Shown one piece after another: positions 1 through 9,191 of a DNA stretch of 64,000 bases. This stretch comes from Pseudomonadota bacterium (lineage in GTDB: Bacteria; Pseudomonadota; Gammaproteobacteria; Steroidobacterales; JBCBZW01), in assembly GCA_039193195.1 (NCBI GenBank), contig JBCCWS010000009.1, positions 62,001 through 126,000 on the forward strand, read 5' to 3'. Both the position numbers and the translations under genes were made by a program. The notes under the pieces are model-generated. The model had not been told where the DNA came from, searched no databases, and worked only from the letters and a program-made list of their open reading frames with translations. Numbering within the stretch: position 1 is the stretch's first letter; each line of letters starts with the position of its first letter.

Positions 1-884
1 CAATTGAAGAGTGTCTGCTCGGGCAGGGCGAGCAACTCCTGCGGTGACTCGAACGCTCGTACCACGAAGCGACCTCCAGCCAGGCGAATGTCGGCCTCCA
101 GCTGGCGCAGGAATATCGCGGGCTCGATCTGCATGGTCACCGTGCGATGGACATGAGGGACAGGGAAGGGATGCTCACCGGGCAGCAGATCCGACATCTC
201 GGCAAAAAGCTCCGGCAGCTCACGCGCGTAGTAGCTCGGCTCGTGGGGGCGATCGCCTAGGTAGTAGTTCTCCAAAAAGCGCACGCCGTAGCGCGGACCC
301 ACCAGATTCTGAAAGGCGTGGTGGGAGATGCGCGCCGCCCACTGGTAGCGCGCCTCGAAGGCGGGATCGACGCGCGTGAGTTCGAACACGCTAGTCGGCC
401 CCCACTGTCCGGCAGCGATATTGGACGTGGTGTGCCTAGGCATCTGGGCGGTGTAAAGCGTTACCTGCCAGCCCGCATCCTGCAGCAAGCGCGCGGTGGT
501 AAGGCCCATGACCCCGGCGCCGATCACCGCTGCCTGTGCAGGCGCCTCGCCCCGTACCTCCCGCACAGCCAGGGCAGAACTGCCCCATGAGAGGGAGATT
601 CCCCCGCCGCCGTGACCGTAATTGTGAACTAGGATCTTGTGGTCGAGGCGCTCGCGACGCACCACGAAGCCCGACGGCCGATAGGGGCGCAGGCCGGCGA
701 TGACACGCACGATACGCTCGGCGCTCACCCGCGGTGCGACGAAGGGTCGGCGAGAATGAGCGCGCACATAGTGGGCTCGCCCTCGTTGACCCGCGCCCGT
801 GCACGCCCCGAGCAGCTGGAGCGCCGCGCCGCCCGTCATCGCTTCGACTAGGCGACGACGTGTCGCCCGAGATACTCCGCCCAA
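1..884 (-). CDS. D-amino-acid-oxidase-like FAD oxidoreductase (Tat-exported, partial)
   Basis: The protein resembles FAD-dependent D-amino-acid oxidases, which oxidise a D-amino or secondary amine to an imino acid. The gene runs off the left edge, so its C terminus is missing. Reading from a TTG at 884, preceded by GAGGAG, gives a twin-arginine-like leader (RATRRRL, then a hydrophobic stretch ending LLGAC), consistent with Tat export and perhaps lipidation. A dinucleotide-binding motif AVIGAGVMGLTTARLL follows, and then the TSNIAAGQWGP segment usual in this family. The motif HNYGHGGGGISLSWG, normally near the C terminus of D-amino-acid oxidases, lies before the FAD motif here. The TTG start is inferred, as no in-frame ATG is better placed. 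Substrate is unknown. Family call fairly sure. Confidence 0.8.
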   Translation of the reverse strand, partial: MGGVSRATRRRLVEAMTGGAALQLLGACTGAGQRGRAHYVRAHSRRPFVAPRVSAERIVRVIAGLRPYRPSGFVVRRERLDHKILVHNYGHGGGGISLSWGSSALAVREVRGEAPAQAAVIGAGVMGLTTARLLQDAGWQVTLYTAQMPRHTTSNIAAGQWGPTSVFELTRVDPAFEARYQWAARISHHAFQNLVGPRYGVRFLENYYLGDRPHEPSYYARELPELFAEMSDLLPGEHPFPVPHVHRTVTMQIEPAIFLRQLEADIRLAGGRFVVRAFESPQELLALPEQTLFN

Positions 885-1122
885 GGCCGCTCCTCGCCTA
901 GTAAACGTCTCCTCGAGAGGAGAATAGCAGCCCTCGCAACGCCCTCGACCCCTCAGGGGAACACCTGAGCTTGCGAGATCTGGGTCGGGGATCTGTAGCC
1001 CTACCTGCCGTGCAGCGGGCGAAACCTGAGTCAGATCGCAGGCTTGATGACAACGCATCCCTAGGATCAGTACAACGCGCAGGCCCGCCCGGCCTTCGCC
1101 AGCCTGAACCCGGAGATTCAGA

Positions 1123-2982
1123 ATGGCCAGCAATATCTTCCGCCTCCTGCGCCGATTGGGCGTGCGCGGGACGCTGCTTGGGCTCGCGGTATTGGTGATC
1201 ACCCCCACCCTGCTCGCTAGCGTCCAGAGCATTCGAGGCGATCAGCACCGACTCGAGCGCATCCGCGCCGCCGCCGAATGGAATGAAGCACTGCAACCGC
1301 TACGCGACTTGACGCGTCTGATGGCCCTGCATCGCGGTCTTACCTCCCGCGTCCTGAACGGCGACGACAGCGCCCGCCCAACACGGCTCGAGGCGCGGTC
1401 CAAGATCAAAGCCCTCTTCGCCGGCAGCAGAGCGCAGATCCCGTCGAACTCGAGCACCGGCGAAGCGCTCCAGCGCTTTGAGTCACGTTGGGCGCAGGTG
1501 CGGAGAATGACCGACACGCCGGGACTTGCGCCCCGCGCGGTGTTCGGTGCTCACACGCTGCTGATCGCACGGATTCAGGCGGCGGTGCGCTCGGCGCAGA
1601 GCCGCGATCTCAACGCCCTTCCGCCACGCGTGCTGTCGCTCAGCGAGCTGCAGATGGACTTGGGGCAGGCCGCCGAGTACACGGGGCAGATTCGCGGGCT
1701 GGGCGCCGGCTACGTGAGCAGCGCGGGCGCCGACGCCTCCGTGCGCGGCGACGTGCGCGTGCTTGGCGAGCTGGCGAGCGCGCTGGTCAGCGGCATCGAG
1801 GAGAATGCAGCCGTTGGCGAGCGTGAAGCCTTGGGCAAAGCCGTGCGTGGCGCCATCCAGGCGCTGGGCGCATACACCGATCACGCCAGCGAGGTAATGG
1901 CAGCCCCCGAGAGCACCACCGGCGGAGCCTACTTCGATCGAGGCACTCAGGTGATCAAGGGTCTGAGCGCCGCCAACACCACCGTGCGCGAAGTGCTCCT
2001 CGAGGAGCTGGATGGGGTGGCAAAGGCGGCCGCTGCTGGGGCTGGCCGCAGCATCGCCACGGGTATCCTCGTGTTGCTCATCGTGAGCGGCGCAGTCACT
2101 GCGTTTGGCCTGTACCTATTCGCTGAGCTAGGCGCTGAACCTACGGTGGTGCGCGAGATGACCGATCGTATCGCGCGGGGCGATCTGCGAGGGCATGAGC
2201 CAATCCGGGCGCGCAACGGCATCATCGTTGCCGTGGATCAGATGCGGGAGCAACTGCGCACAACCCTCGCAATGGTCTCGAGCGATGCCGAATCGCTGGC
2301 GAGAGCCTCCGCCGATGTTGCGTCCGCCGCCGAGTCCATCGCCGAAGGCGCGCAGAGCCAGGCGGCGCGCGTGGAGCATAGCCGCGCTGCCCTCGCCAGC
2401 GTGCAAGCCGCGATCCGCTCGAACAGCGGCAGCGCTGAGCGCACCGACGATATCGCACAAGAGACCTCGCGCGAGGCCGAGCAAGGCGAGACGACGGTGC
2501 GCGAGGCCGTACGCAGCATGCGTACGATCTCCGACAGCATCGCGGTGGTGAAAGAGATCGCCTCGCGCACCAACACGCTCTCCCTGAACGCTGCCATCGA
2601 GGCGTCTCGCGCCGGTCGCTACGGCAAGGGCTTTGCGGTCGTCGCCCACGAGATCGGCAAGCTCGCCGAGCGCAGCCAGAACGCGGCGCTCGAAATCAAC
2701 GAACTCGCCCAAGACTCGGTGAAGACTGCGGAACAGGTGCAGGGGGTCTTCGCCGCCATCGCGCCGAAGGTGGCGGAGACGGCCGATCGGGTGGGTGAGA
2801 TCCGGTGCGGCTCAGAGCACCAGAGCGAGTCGACGCAGGAGGTGGCGAGCGCCATGGGCGAACTGCTGTCGGTCGCGCAGTCAAACACCGACGAAGCACA
2901 GCGCTTGGCCGCGACCTCCGAAGCCCTGCGCGAGCGCTCTACCTCGCTGAACACGCGCGTGGAGCGCTTCCGCTTCGCCTAG
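1123..2982 (+). CDS. Methyl-accepting chemotaxis protein
   Basis: This 619-residue transmembrane chemoreceptor would sense a periplasmic signal and control a CheA-CheW complex. One membrane segment lies at about residues 15-35 ([16 protein letters not shown]) and a second at about 310-336 ([20 protein letters not shown]), bracketing a sensor region of roughly 270 residues that looks helical. Its start ([13 protein letters not shown]) recalls NIT or four-helix-bundle sensors. The cytoplasmic tip is well conserved: [12 protein letters not shown], then [18 protein letters not shown] near residues 490-520. There is no C-terminal CheR-tethering pentapeptide; it ends ERFRFA. The ATG has a GGAG six bases upstream. 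No che genes are nearby, so it probably feeds a chemosensory system encoded elsewhere. The ligand cannot be predicted. Confidence 0.93.
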   Translation: MASNIFRLLRRLGVRGTLLGLAVLVITPTLLASVQSIRGDQHRLERIRAAAEWNEALQPLRDLTRLMALHRGLTSRVLNGDDSARPTRLEARSKIKALFAGSRAQIPSNSSTGEALQRFESRWAQVRRMTDTPGLAPRAVFGAHTLLIARIQAAVRSAQSRDLNALPPRVLSLSELQMDLGQAAEYTGQIRGLGAGYVSSAGADASVRGDVRVLGELASALVSGIEENAAVGEREALGKAVRGAIQALGAYTDHASEVMAAPESTTGGAYFDRGTQVIKGLSAANTTVREVLLEELDGVAKAAAAGAGRSIATGILVLLIVSGAVTAFGLYLFAELGAEPTVVREMTDRIARGDLRGHEPIRARNGIIVAVDQMREQLRTTLAMVSSDAESLARASADVASAAESIAEGAQSQAARVEHSRAALASVQAAIRSNSGSAERTDDIAQETSREAEQGETTVREAVRSMRTISDSIAVVKEIASRTNTLSLNAAIEASRAGRYGKGFAVVAHEIGKLAERSQNAALEINELAQDSVKTAEQVQGVFAAIAPKVAETADRVGEIRCGSEHQSESTQEVASAMGELLSVAQSNTDEAQRLAATSEALRERSTSLNTRVERFRFA

Positions 2983-3022
2983 GCGTTGCTCTGGGCCGGC
3001 GATGCCTGGCGCGCAAGGCCCA

Positions 3023-3739
3023 TCATCGCGCGCAGCTGAGCGCCATCGACACCGCCCGCCCGTCCTCGCGCGGTGACACTAATGCGGTGAACCCCTCGCG
3101 CTGCCAACGCCACCCCACGGGCGCGAGCGGCAAGCTGGCGGCCTGCGCCGCCGGCCACGGCGCCACGTACCAGTAGGGCGCACCGATATGCGCATCGTCC
3201 GGTGCCAGACCGACGCCGAGGGACTCAAAGGGATCGCTATCGGCCACGAGCGTCGCGATATCGAAGTGGTGTGGCCACAGACGCACGGGCGACGCTTGGG
3301 CACTTGCTCCGGCCACGTCCGCTAGGGCCTTCGAGGCGTCTTCGTACAAGCCCGCCAGCAGCTGCACGGCATTCGGCTCGACCGCACGCTCCGCCGCAAC
3401 GTTGGCGTCGGGCGCCTCGCCGCTCCACGGCAGGGCTACCTGCAGACGCGCTCCCTCCAGCCCCACCATCGCCAGCAAGGCGAGCACCGCATCGTGGCGC
3501 TGGCGTTCATCGAGACCGGTGAGCGAAACGGTGCGTCCGCCGAGGGTGAGGACCAGAGTGACCGCATCGAGCTGTGCTGGGCCCGCCGCGCCCAGATCCT
3601 CCGTTTGCAGGGTACCGTCGCGCCACAGCAGAGCGCTGTGACTGTCATCCTTCTTCGATTCAGCAAACGCATACGCTAGGCGGGCAAGCCACTGGCTGGC
3701 CGCGTGTAGGCGGCGGCGAGCTGGAGTGATTAGCGACAT
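3023..3739 (-). CDS. DUF5996-like protein
   Basis: This is a soluble protein of about 238 residues with no signal peptide. The segment VRLWPHHFDIATLV, followed by a PYWYVAPWP segment and a GWRWQREGFTALVSP end, matches my recollection of the DUF5996 family, whose members carry a PHHFD motif. The biochemical role of that family is not known to me. The ATG at 3739 has a GGAG six bases upstream; an in-frame GTG at 3751 is possible but less well served. It converges on the chemoreceptor gene, with a 40-bp gap and no clear terminator. The next gene to the right is divergent. Confidence 0.65.
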   Translation of the reverse strand: MSLITPARRRLHAASQWLARLAYAFAESKKDDSHSALLWRDGTLQTEDLGAAGPAQLDAVTLVLTLGGRTVSLTGLDERQRHDAVLALLAMVGLEGARLQVALPWSGEAPDANVAAERAVEPNAVQLLAGLYEDASKALADVAGASAQASPVRLWPHHFDIATLVADSDPFESLGVGLAPDDAHIGAPYWYVAPWPAAQAASLPLAPVGWRWQREGFTALVSPREDGRAVSMALSCAR

Positions 3740-3960
3740 GGGAGACTCCACGGGATCGAGCGGGGTGAGGGAGACACGCGATGAATGGCCGCCCCTCAGC
3801 GCTACTCGAGGCGACGCGCCAGTATCGGCGCGAGCCTAGGCAACCGGTCGAGGCCGTCGACATCCACCGGCTGCGCCGTCTGCGCTATCGTTGGGAGCGA
3901 GAACTTGCCGACGGATTCAACCTCCAAGGGCGAGAAGAGCAGCCTCACAGGACAACATCG

Positions 3961-4581
3961 TTGACCCTAGCGCTACAAAGCCGACCGACTCGCCTCCGTC
4001 GCAAGTTAGTGGTTCCATACGCGGGATTGGTTACGCTGATGGCAATCGCCCTGCTTACCGCTTGCGCCACCTCGCCACCGCGCGATCCGGACAACATCTG
4101 CTCGATCTTCGCCGAGAAGCGCAGCTGGCGAAAGGCCGCCCGTAAATCGGAACAGCGATGGGGCACGCCCGTTCACGTGCAGATGGCGATCATCTACCAG
4201 GAATCCGCCTTCTATCACGACGCGAAGCCGGCGCGCAAGAAGCTACTTGGCCTCGTGCCCTGGAAGCGCCCCTCCGACGCCTACGGCTACGCACAGGCGC
4301 TCGACAGCACCTGGGACGCCTACCGCGATGCTACCGGCCGTCGCTTTGCCAGTCGGGACAAGTTCGCCGACGCCATCGACTTCGTCGGCTGGTACACGAA
4401 CCAGTCCCAACGCGCGGTCGGTATCTCCAAGTGGGATCCCTACAACCAGTACCTCGCCTACCACGAGGGCGCGGGCGGCTGGAAGCGCGGCACCTACCGC
4501 AGTAAACGCTGGCTCATGGACACGGCCAGACGCGTCGACCGGCGCGCCCGCGAATGGGGTGCGCAGCTCAAGCGCTGCTGA
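3961..4581 (+). CDS. Transglycosylase SLT-like lipoprotein
   Basis: The product is a predicted outer-membrane lipoprotein with a lysozyme-like soluble-lytic-transglycosylase fold, expected to cleave peptidoglycan glycan strands. The chosen TTG at 3961 follows AGGA and gives a signal peptide ending in the lipobox LLTAC. The mature part carries NICSIF, WGTPVHVQMAIIYQESAF (catalytic Glu in the QES motif), SDAYGYAQALDSTWD, DFVGWY and YLAYHEGAGG. This pattern matches a lipoprotein family I know from Pseudomonas. Length is about 206 residues, usual for that group. A longer reading from 3781 adds about 60 residues without signal-peptide character and is disfavoured. It converges on the next gene with an 11-bp gap. 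Confidence 0.85.
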   Translation: MTLALQSRPTRLRRKLVVPYAGLVTLMAIALLTACATSPPRDPDNICSIFAEKRSWRKAARKSEQRWGTPVHVQMAIIYQESAFYHDAKPARKKLLGLVPWKRPSDAYGYAQALDSTWDAYRDATGRRFASRDKFADAIDFVGWYTNQSQRAVGISKWDPYNQYLAYHEGAGGWKRGTYRSKRWLMDTARRVDRRAREWGAQLKRC

Positions 4582-4592
4582 AGACCAGCGCC

Positions 4593-5519
4593 TCAGGGGC
4601 GAAACTGCTCCAGAATCTGCGCATCCACCCAATAGATATCATTGCCACGGCTAAAGAAGAAGTACTTGCCGTCCGGCGTGACGGCTGGGCAGTAATCGAT
4701 GTCCGCCGAGTTGATGACATCGCCCATATGCTGGTCCTGACTCCAGCTGCCGTCTTCCTGGCGCAAGCTGATGTACAGATCGCCGCGCCCGAGGCTATCC
4801 GGCCGCCCACCCGAGACGTGGATGAGCAGCGTCTCCTCAGCGTTGACGAACACATCGCCCTCGCCGTGCTCGCTGTTGATTGCCGGCCCAAGATTCACGG
4901 GCGCATCGAAGCGGCCGTCGCGGTACTGGGCTCGATAGGTATCGAACTGCCCGAGGCTATCCGCTCGCTCAGTAGTGAAGTAGAGACTGCCATCGCCAAC
5001 CACCCAGGGGTACAGCTCGTGGGGGGCGCCGTTCAGGTGCGGCCCTAGGGGCTCTGGCGGCAGCAAGCCCTCTGGAGTGCGATCGGCGTACCAAAGGTTG
5101 TAGGTCTCGAGCGCGTAGCCCCGGAGAGGGCGTTTGGAGATGAAGTACAGACGCTGACCGCCAGGGGCGAAGGACATGTCCACGTCCGCATGGCCGGGGT
5201 AGGTGCGCGACAGGGCTGCCATGGCCGGTGCTGTCCATTCGTCTTCACCGGTTTGATAGCTGTAGTGGATCTTGAAGACGCCATCGATCTCGCGGGTAAA
5301 CATGAAAATACGCATATCGGGTGAGAAGACCGCGTTGAGTTCGCGCGCATCGTCGAGAGAGATCAGGCCGGGAGCGAACACCTCGGGCACGAGCCCGGGC
5401 GGCGTCTGCCCGAGGTAGGGCCCCTTAGACAGGACGGCGGCATCTGGCGTTTGGGCAAGGGCTGGGGTCGTGAACAGCGCCGAGAGCAGAGCACCGATCA
5501 GCATTGGGCGATGGATCAT
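4593..5519 (-). CDS. Periplasmic PD40/TolB-like beta-propeller protein
   Basis: This 308-residue exported protein has a cleavable signal peptide (LLSALFTTPALA) and repeated PD40 (WD40-like) blades. Examples are NAVFSPDMRIFMFTR, DMSFAPGGQRLYFIS, PWVVGDGSLYFTTER and PAVTPDGKYFFFSRG, each followed by short segments such as NLWYAD and DIYWVDA. The fold is that of TolB C-terminal propellers, but there is no TolB N-terminal domain, so a role in the Tol-Pal complex is not implied. Such stand-alone propellers usually bind a protein, peptide or polysaccharide. The ATG has GAAGGA just upstream. No operon partner is evident. Family confident, function unknown. Confidence 0.75.
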   Translation of the reverse strand: MIHRPMLIGALLSALFTTPALAQTPDAAVLSKGPYLGQTPPGLVPEVFAPGLISLDDARELNAVFSPDMRIFMFTREIDGVFKIHYSYQTGEDEWTAPAMAALSRTYPGHADVDMSFAPGGQRLYFISKRPLRGYALETYNLWYADRTPEGLLPPEPLGPHLNGAPHELYPWVVGDGSLYFTTERADSLGQFDTYRAQYRDGRFDAPVNLGPAINSEHGEGDVFVNAEETLLIHVSGGRPDSLGRGDLYISLRQEDGSWSQDQHMGDVINSADIDYCPAVTPDGKYFFFSRGNDIYWVDAQILEQFRP

Positions 5520-5752
5520 GTCAGTCCTTCGAGTGGCGGAATGAGAAAGGCGCCGCCGCTCGTGCGGGAGAGGTGCCTGGAGCTGCTGCGCAGCCTAGCC
5601 GATCGATAGCGCATCGGGAACGCCCACTTCTGCAAGCGGCGGGGAATGAACCACTTTTGCGCGAGAACGCGTAGTAACTGATGAACGCGGGCCGCTTTGA
5701 CCCGTGGGGCAGTGCCCGTCGACGCCGCTCAAGAAGCACCGAGACCATTCCT

Positions 5753-6391
5753 ATGACAATGAATTTACTGCGAATCCTCCTCCTCTGCGCACTCGCCGCA
5801 GGGCCCGTTTCCCTGGCCCGGAACCTCGCCCCCACCAGCCACACGAACATCGTGGTCAACGGCCAGGTCTTGAGCTCGGAGAAGGCGATGGCCGTGGCCA
5901 AGACCCTGGGGCAGGTGATCGCGCCCGGACGCTACTGGTACGACCACGTGTCGGGCCTGTGGGGCTACGAAGGCGGTCCGGCCGCCGGGCAGCTCCCGCC
6001 GGGACTCGATCCCATCGACGCTCCCCTGCGGGCCGATGCGTCTGGCGGCCTCACACCTGTGTTCATCAACGGTCGCGCCCTACACCCGACGGAGGTGCAG
6101 CAGCTGATGATGCTCCTCGGTCAGGTCATCCCGGGGCGCTACAGCATGAATGAGCGTTGGCAGATCGACGCGGAGGGTGGTGCCTTTTCGCCGCCACTGG
6201 TCGATCTTGGCCTGCTCATGGCCGCCCGCAACGGCGGCACCCGCACGCGCTGGTTTGGCGCGACCGACACCGGCAACAGCGTGTACTTGCCTGAGCTAGG
6301 GGGGCGCTCGGGGGGCACCTCCGTGGGCCGCGCGAGCGATGGCTGCACGTACGTGGTCAGTGGGGGTTACTCCACCGAGGTCTGCGACTGA
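5753..6391 (+). CDS. Secreted hypothetical protein with two internal repeats
   Basis: I do not recognise this family by name. From the ATG at 5753 it is 212 residues with a signal peptide (LRILLLCALAAGPVSLA). Two related units follow. The first reads VVNGQVLSSEKAMAVAKTLG, then APGRYWYDHVSGLWG. The second reads FINGRALHPTEVQQLMMLLG, then IPGRYSMNERWQIDAEG. Both share NG-x-x-L, a helix-like stretch, LGQVI and PGRY. The C terminus is Gly/Ser/Thr-rich, with two cysteines (GCTYVVSGGYSTEVCD) that could form a disulfide. An alternative ATG at 5759 would drop two residues. The ribosome-binding site is weak. Confidence 0.65.
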   Translation: MTMNLLRILLLCALAAGPVSLARNLAPTSHTNIVVNGQVLSSEKAMAVAKTLGQVIAPGRYWYDHVSGLWGYEGGPAAGQLPPGLDPIDAPLRADASGGLTPVFINGRALHPTEVQQLMMLLGQVIPGRYSMNERWQIDAEGGAFSPPLVDLGLLMAARNGGTRTRWFGATDTGNSVYLPELGGRSGGTSVGRASDGCTYVVSGGYSTEVCD

Positions 6392-6625
6392 GCCTCAGGG
6401 AAGGGAAGACCGGCGGCCGGCTCAGTCGCCAGCGGCCTGCGCGAGTACTGAGGACGTCCCGACTCGTAGGATCGACTCCCGATCGCCTTCGCCCATCTCG
6501 AGCGCCTCAGCTTAGCGCCGAGCCGTGGGCTGGCCTCTGGGTGGGTTGGCCTAGACTGCTCCTGCTGCTGAGACAAGAAAACACTTGTGCGCCTCGCACC
6601 CAGCAGAGCGCTCTCGCGTCCCACA

Positions 6626-7726
6626 TCAGGGCTTGACGTCGTAGTTCATCTCGACCGGTGTCGGGTCTGTGGCTTCGCCGATGAGCTGTCGCATCTGCAG
6701 TCGGAAGCGCTCCACCATCTCCCGCTTCATCATGAACCGGCGGAAGTCGCCCGGGGAGGTGTTGTGGTGCAGGACCGATCGGTAGCCCGCCGGCGCTTCG
6801 ACGTCCATGCGCACTGGGAACTGCAACCACTTGCGCTGGAACTCATCAGACAGCATCCAGTTCAGGTAGAGCCTCGCAGCGGCCTTGTGCTTGGCCTGAG
6901 TGGGAATGGCCGCCGTCTGAAACCAGGTCAGAAAGTAGTCACTCTCGGGCAACAAGAAGCGGGTGTTGCTCCCAGGTGCTGCTTCGAAGGCCCAGAACGT
7001 GGTGAAGCTCGCCGCGTACCAGCCGTTGTTCACGGCCACGTAGGGCATTGCCGTACCGCGCACCCACACGGGCTCGTTGTCTAACAGGCTCTCCAGATAC
7101 GTCCAACCGTAGCGTTCCTTCAGATTCCAGAACTGGTAGAGCACGGCATCATCGTCGTGCGGATAGGTGAGGATGATGCGGCCCCTCAGCGCGGGGTCCA
7201 AGTAGTCCAGCGCATCGCGCGGCGCGTCGGCGGGTGCTACCAAATCCGTATTGACGTAGTTGCTGAAGGTGACCCCATACAGGCCGGTCCACCTCCCGTG
7301 AGGATCCTTGTGATCGGGGAACACCTTGTCCCAGTGCTTCGGCTTGTAGGGCTCCAACAGGCCGCGTTCGGCGTAGTACTCGAAGTCGTGGAGCGTTTGG
7401 AACTGGATGATATCGGGGATGTTGGCAATGTCGGCGGCGGCGCGCGCGTTGTCGTAGCGCGGCGCATGGTTGAGGCTCACATCCACCGAATGCACGACCT
7501 TCAGCTGAGGGAAACGTGCTTTGAACATGTCGAAGTAGTAGTCGATCTGGTCAGGCTTGTCGCCGCCTGCGCGCAGGACGAACTCTCCACCCTCCGCAAG
7601 CGCGTCTGCGTAGAGCTCATCGAGTGACTTGGTTTCGATATCGGTGGAGGCCGCTCCGTCACCAGACGTGCCTATGCCCAGCACGAGCAGTGCAAGGGCG
7701 AGGAAGGTTGTGCATTGCTGCTTCAT
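6626..7726 (-). CDS. ABC transporter extracellular solute-binding protein
   Basis: This is a periplasmic substrate-binding protein of about 366 residues with a signal peptide (FLALALLVLGIG). It belongs to the broad family-1/iron(III)-type group: an N-terminal DELYADALAEGGEFVLRAGG segment, DIIQFQTLHDFEYY, GLYGVTFSNYVNTDLV, and the C-terminal AAARLYLNWMLSDEFQRKW, which is the usual crop-and-extend region of these proteins. No permease or ATPase gene lies beside it, so it must use components encoded elsewhere or act as a receptor. The ATG at 7726 is preferred to the adjacent GTG at 7729. It is divergent from the LysR regulator, with 191 bp between the starts, which suggests control by that regulator. 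Substrate not predictable. Confidence 0.82.
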   Translation of the reverse strand: MKQQCTTFLALALLVLGIGTSGDGAASTDIETKSLDELYADALAEGGEFVLRAGGDKPDQIDYYFDMFKARFPQLKVVHSVDVSLNHAPRYDNARAAADIANIPDIIQFQTLHDFEYYAERGLLEPYKPKHWDKVFPDHKDPHGRWTGLYGVTFSNYVNTDLVAPADAPRDALDYLDPALRGRIILTYPHDDDAVLYQFWNLKERYGWTYLESLLDNEPVWVRGTAMPYVAVNNGWYAASFTTFWAFEAAPGSNTRFLLPESDYFLTWFQTAAIPTQAKHKAAARLYLNWMLSDEFQRKWLQFPVRMDVEAPAGYRSVLHHNTSPGDFRRFMMKREMVERFRLQMRQLIGEATDPTPVEMNYDVKP

Positions 7727-7917
7727 CACATCTCTTTCGTCGTGCTGGAGTTTGATAGCGCGGCCAGTTACTCAGTCGCCGCCTCGCCAGAGCACCGACG
7801 CGTGCGCAACGCACGCGATCCCCGAATGCTCAACGCACAGCAAAGATAGATAATGAAGCTGCCGGTGATAATGGCATTACCCTGGGATGCTCTCTCCCAG
7901 CAATCGGGACAAAGGCG

Positions 7918-8823
7918 ATGGACGTGCTGAAGGCAATGAAGGTATTCGCACAGGTAGCGAAGGACGGCAGCTTCGCGGCCGCCGCTCGCTCGCTCGACCT
8001 ATCCACCTCGGCCGTCAGTCGACATGTGCAGGAGCTGGAGACGTGGCTTGGTGTAGGTCTCCTGCAGCGTACGACGCGGAAGCTGTCGCTCACCGCGGAA
8101 GGCACCAACTACCTGGCAGCGTGCCGAGAGGTGCTGGAAAGCGTTGAGGACATCCGGCGCAGTGCCAACGAAGGAAGCGCCGAACCATCCGGCACCCTGC
8201 GGGTCACGGCACCGGTGTTCCTGGCGAGCGCCTGCATTCAACGCGCCCTTCCGGCCTTCTTGAAAGCATACCCCCTCGTGAGCGTGGAACTCCATGCAGC
8301 GGATCGATTCGTTGACCTAGTGGACGAAGGCTTCGATATCGCCCTGCGCGTCGGTGACTTGGCCGACTCGTCACTGGTGGCCAGAGGGCTCGGTGATGTG
8401 CGTCTGACTATCGTGGGCAGCCCGGAGTATCTTCGAGTCCACGGAACGCCGAATTCGCCGCCGGACTTGGAGGACCACAACTGCATCATCGACCGAGCGG
8501 CGAGCTTCGGCAATCGATGGCCCGTGACCGGCCACGACGGCAAGGGCGCCAACAGGGCGGTCACGGGGAACGTCGCCGTCAACAACGGTGAGCTGGCGCG
8601 GGATCTGGCCCTGCAGGACATAGGCCTAGCACTCCTTCCAGAGTTCTTCGTGACCCGTGAGTTGGCGCAGCGTCGACTGATCGAAGTCCTCAACGGGCAC
8701 GTGCACAGCTCGGTGGGCCTGTTCTTGCTGTACCCAAAGGGTCGCTACACGAGCGCAAAGGTGCGCGCATTCATAGACTTCCTCGTCGATGTAGCTAGTG
8801 AGCAACACCCGCGAAACCGGTGA
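7918..8823 (+). CDS. LysR-family transcriptional regulator
   Basis: This 301-residue LysR-type regulator has the winged helix-turn-helix at the N terminus (MKVFAQVAKDGSFAAAARSL, then STSAVSRHVQELE and LLQRTTRKLSLTAEG). A LysR substrate-binding domain runs from about residue 90, with LRVTAPVFLA and the family's VELHAADRFVDLVDEGFDIALRVG segment. The closest style is the subgroup of AaeR/DmlR/CrgA-like regulators. The effector is unknown. It is transcribed away from the solute-binding protein gene; LysR regulators usually control a divergent neighbour from the shared intergenic region, here 7727-7917. AAAGG precedes the ATG. Confidence 0.92.
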   Translation: MDVLKAMKVFAQVAKDGSFAAAARSLDLSTSAVSRHVQELETWLGVGLLQRTTRKLSLTAEGTNYLAACREVLESVEDIRRSANEGSAEPSGTLRVTAPVFLASACIQRALPAFLKAYPLVSVELHAADRFVDLVDEGFDIALRVGDLADSSLVARGLGDVRLTIVGSPEYLRVHGTPNSPPDLEDHNCIIDRAASFGNRWPVTGHDGKGANRAVTGNVAVNNGELARDLALQDIGLALLPEFFVTRELAQRRLIEVLNGHVHSSVGLFLLYPKGRYTSAKVRAFIDFLVDVASEQHPRNR

Positions 8824-9191
8824 CTCGCCTAGCCCGCCAGCAGCCGGGCGAGAGTCCCCTCGCAGTGCCAGCTGCCGCGCCGAAGGCGCGATCGAATGTC
8901 GCATTCTCTGGCTCGCGCGCCGAGCCGAACACCCTATCGAAAGAGACTCGGTTACCTTCGCCATAGCTGTAGAACGCTATGAGTTCTCCTAATTCCTCCG
9001 CGATCCAGGCCGGCCCCCGTCGCCTTGGCGAGGGTGGCCTCGCAGGCGTTCGCCCCTCTTCAGCGGTCTCCCCACGAAGTTGAAGGTCCTCGGCGCTCGT
9101 TCTCGTATTGGTGAGTACGGCTTGAGCGCGCTTCGTGCCAATCGATGACGGGGCGTACCGCGCCAGGTGACCACACTAGGAGGATGACGCG
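8824..9191. other. Intergenic region without a supported gene
   Basis: No reading frame here has convincing protein character, and I see no RNA gene. The right end holds a strong AGGAGG ribosome-binding site at 9178-9183, which sets the GTG start of the kelch gene at 9192. Confidence 0.6.
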
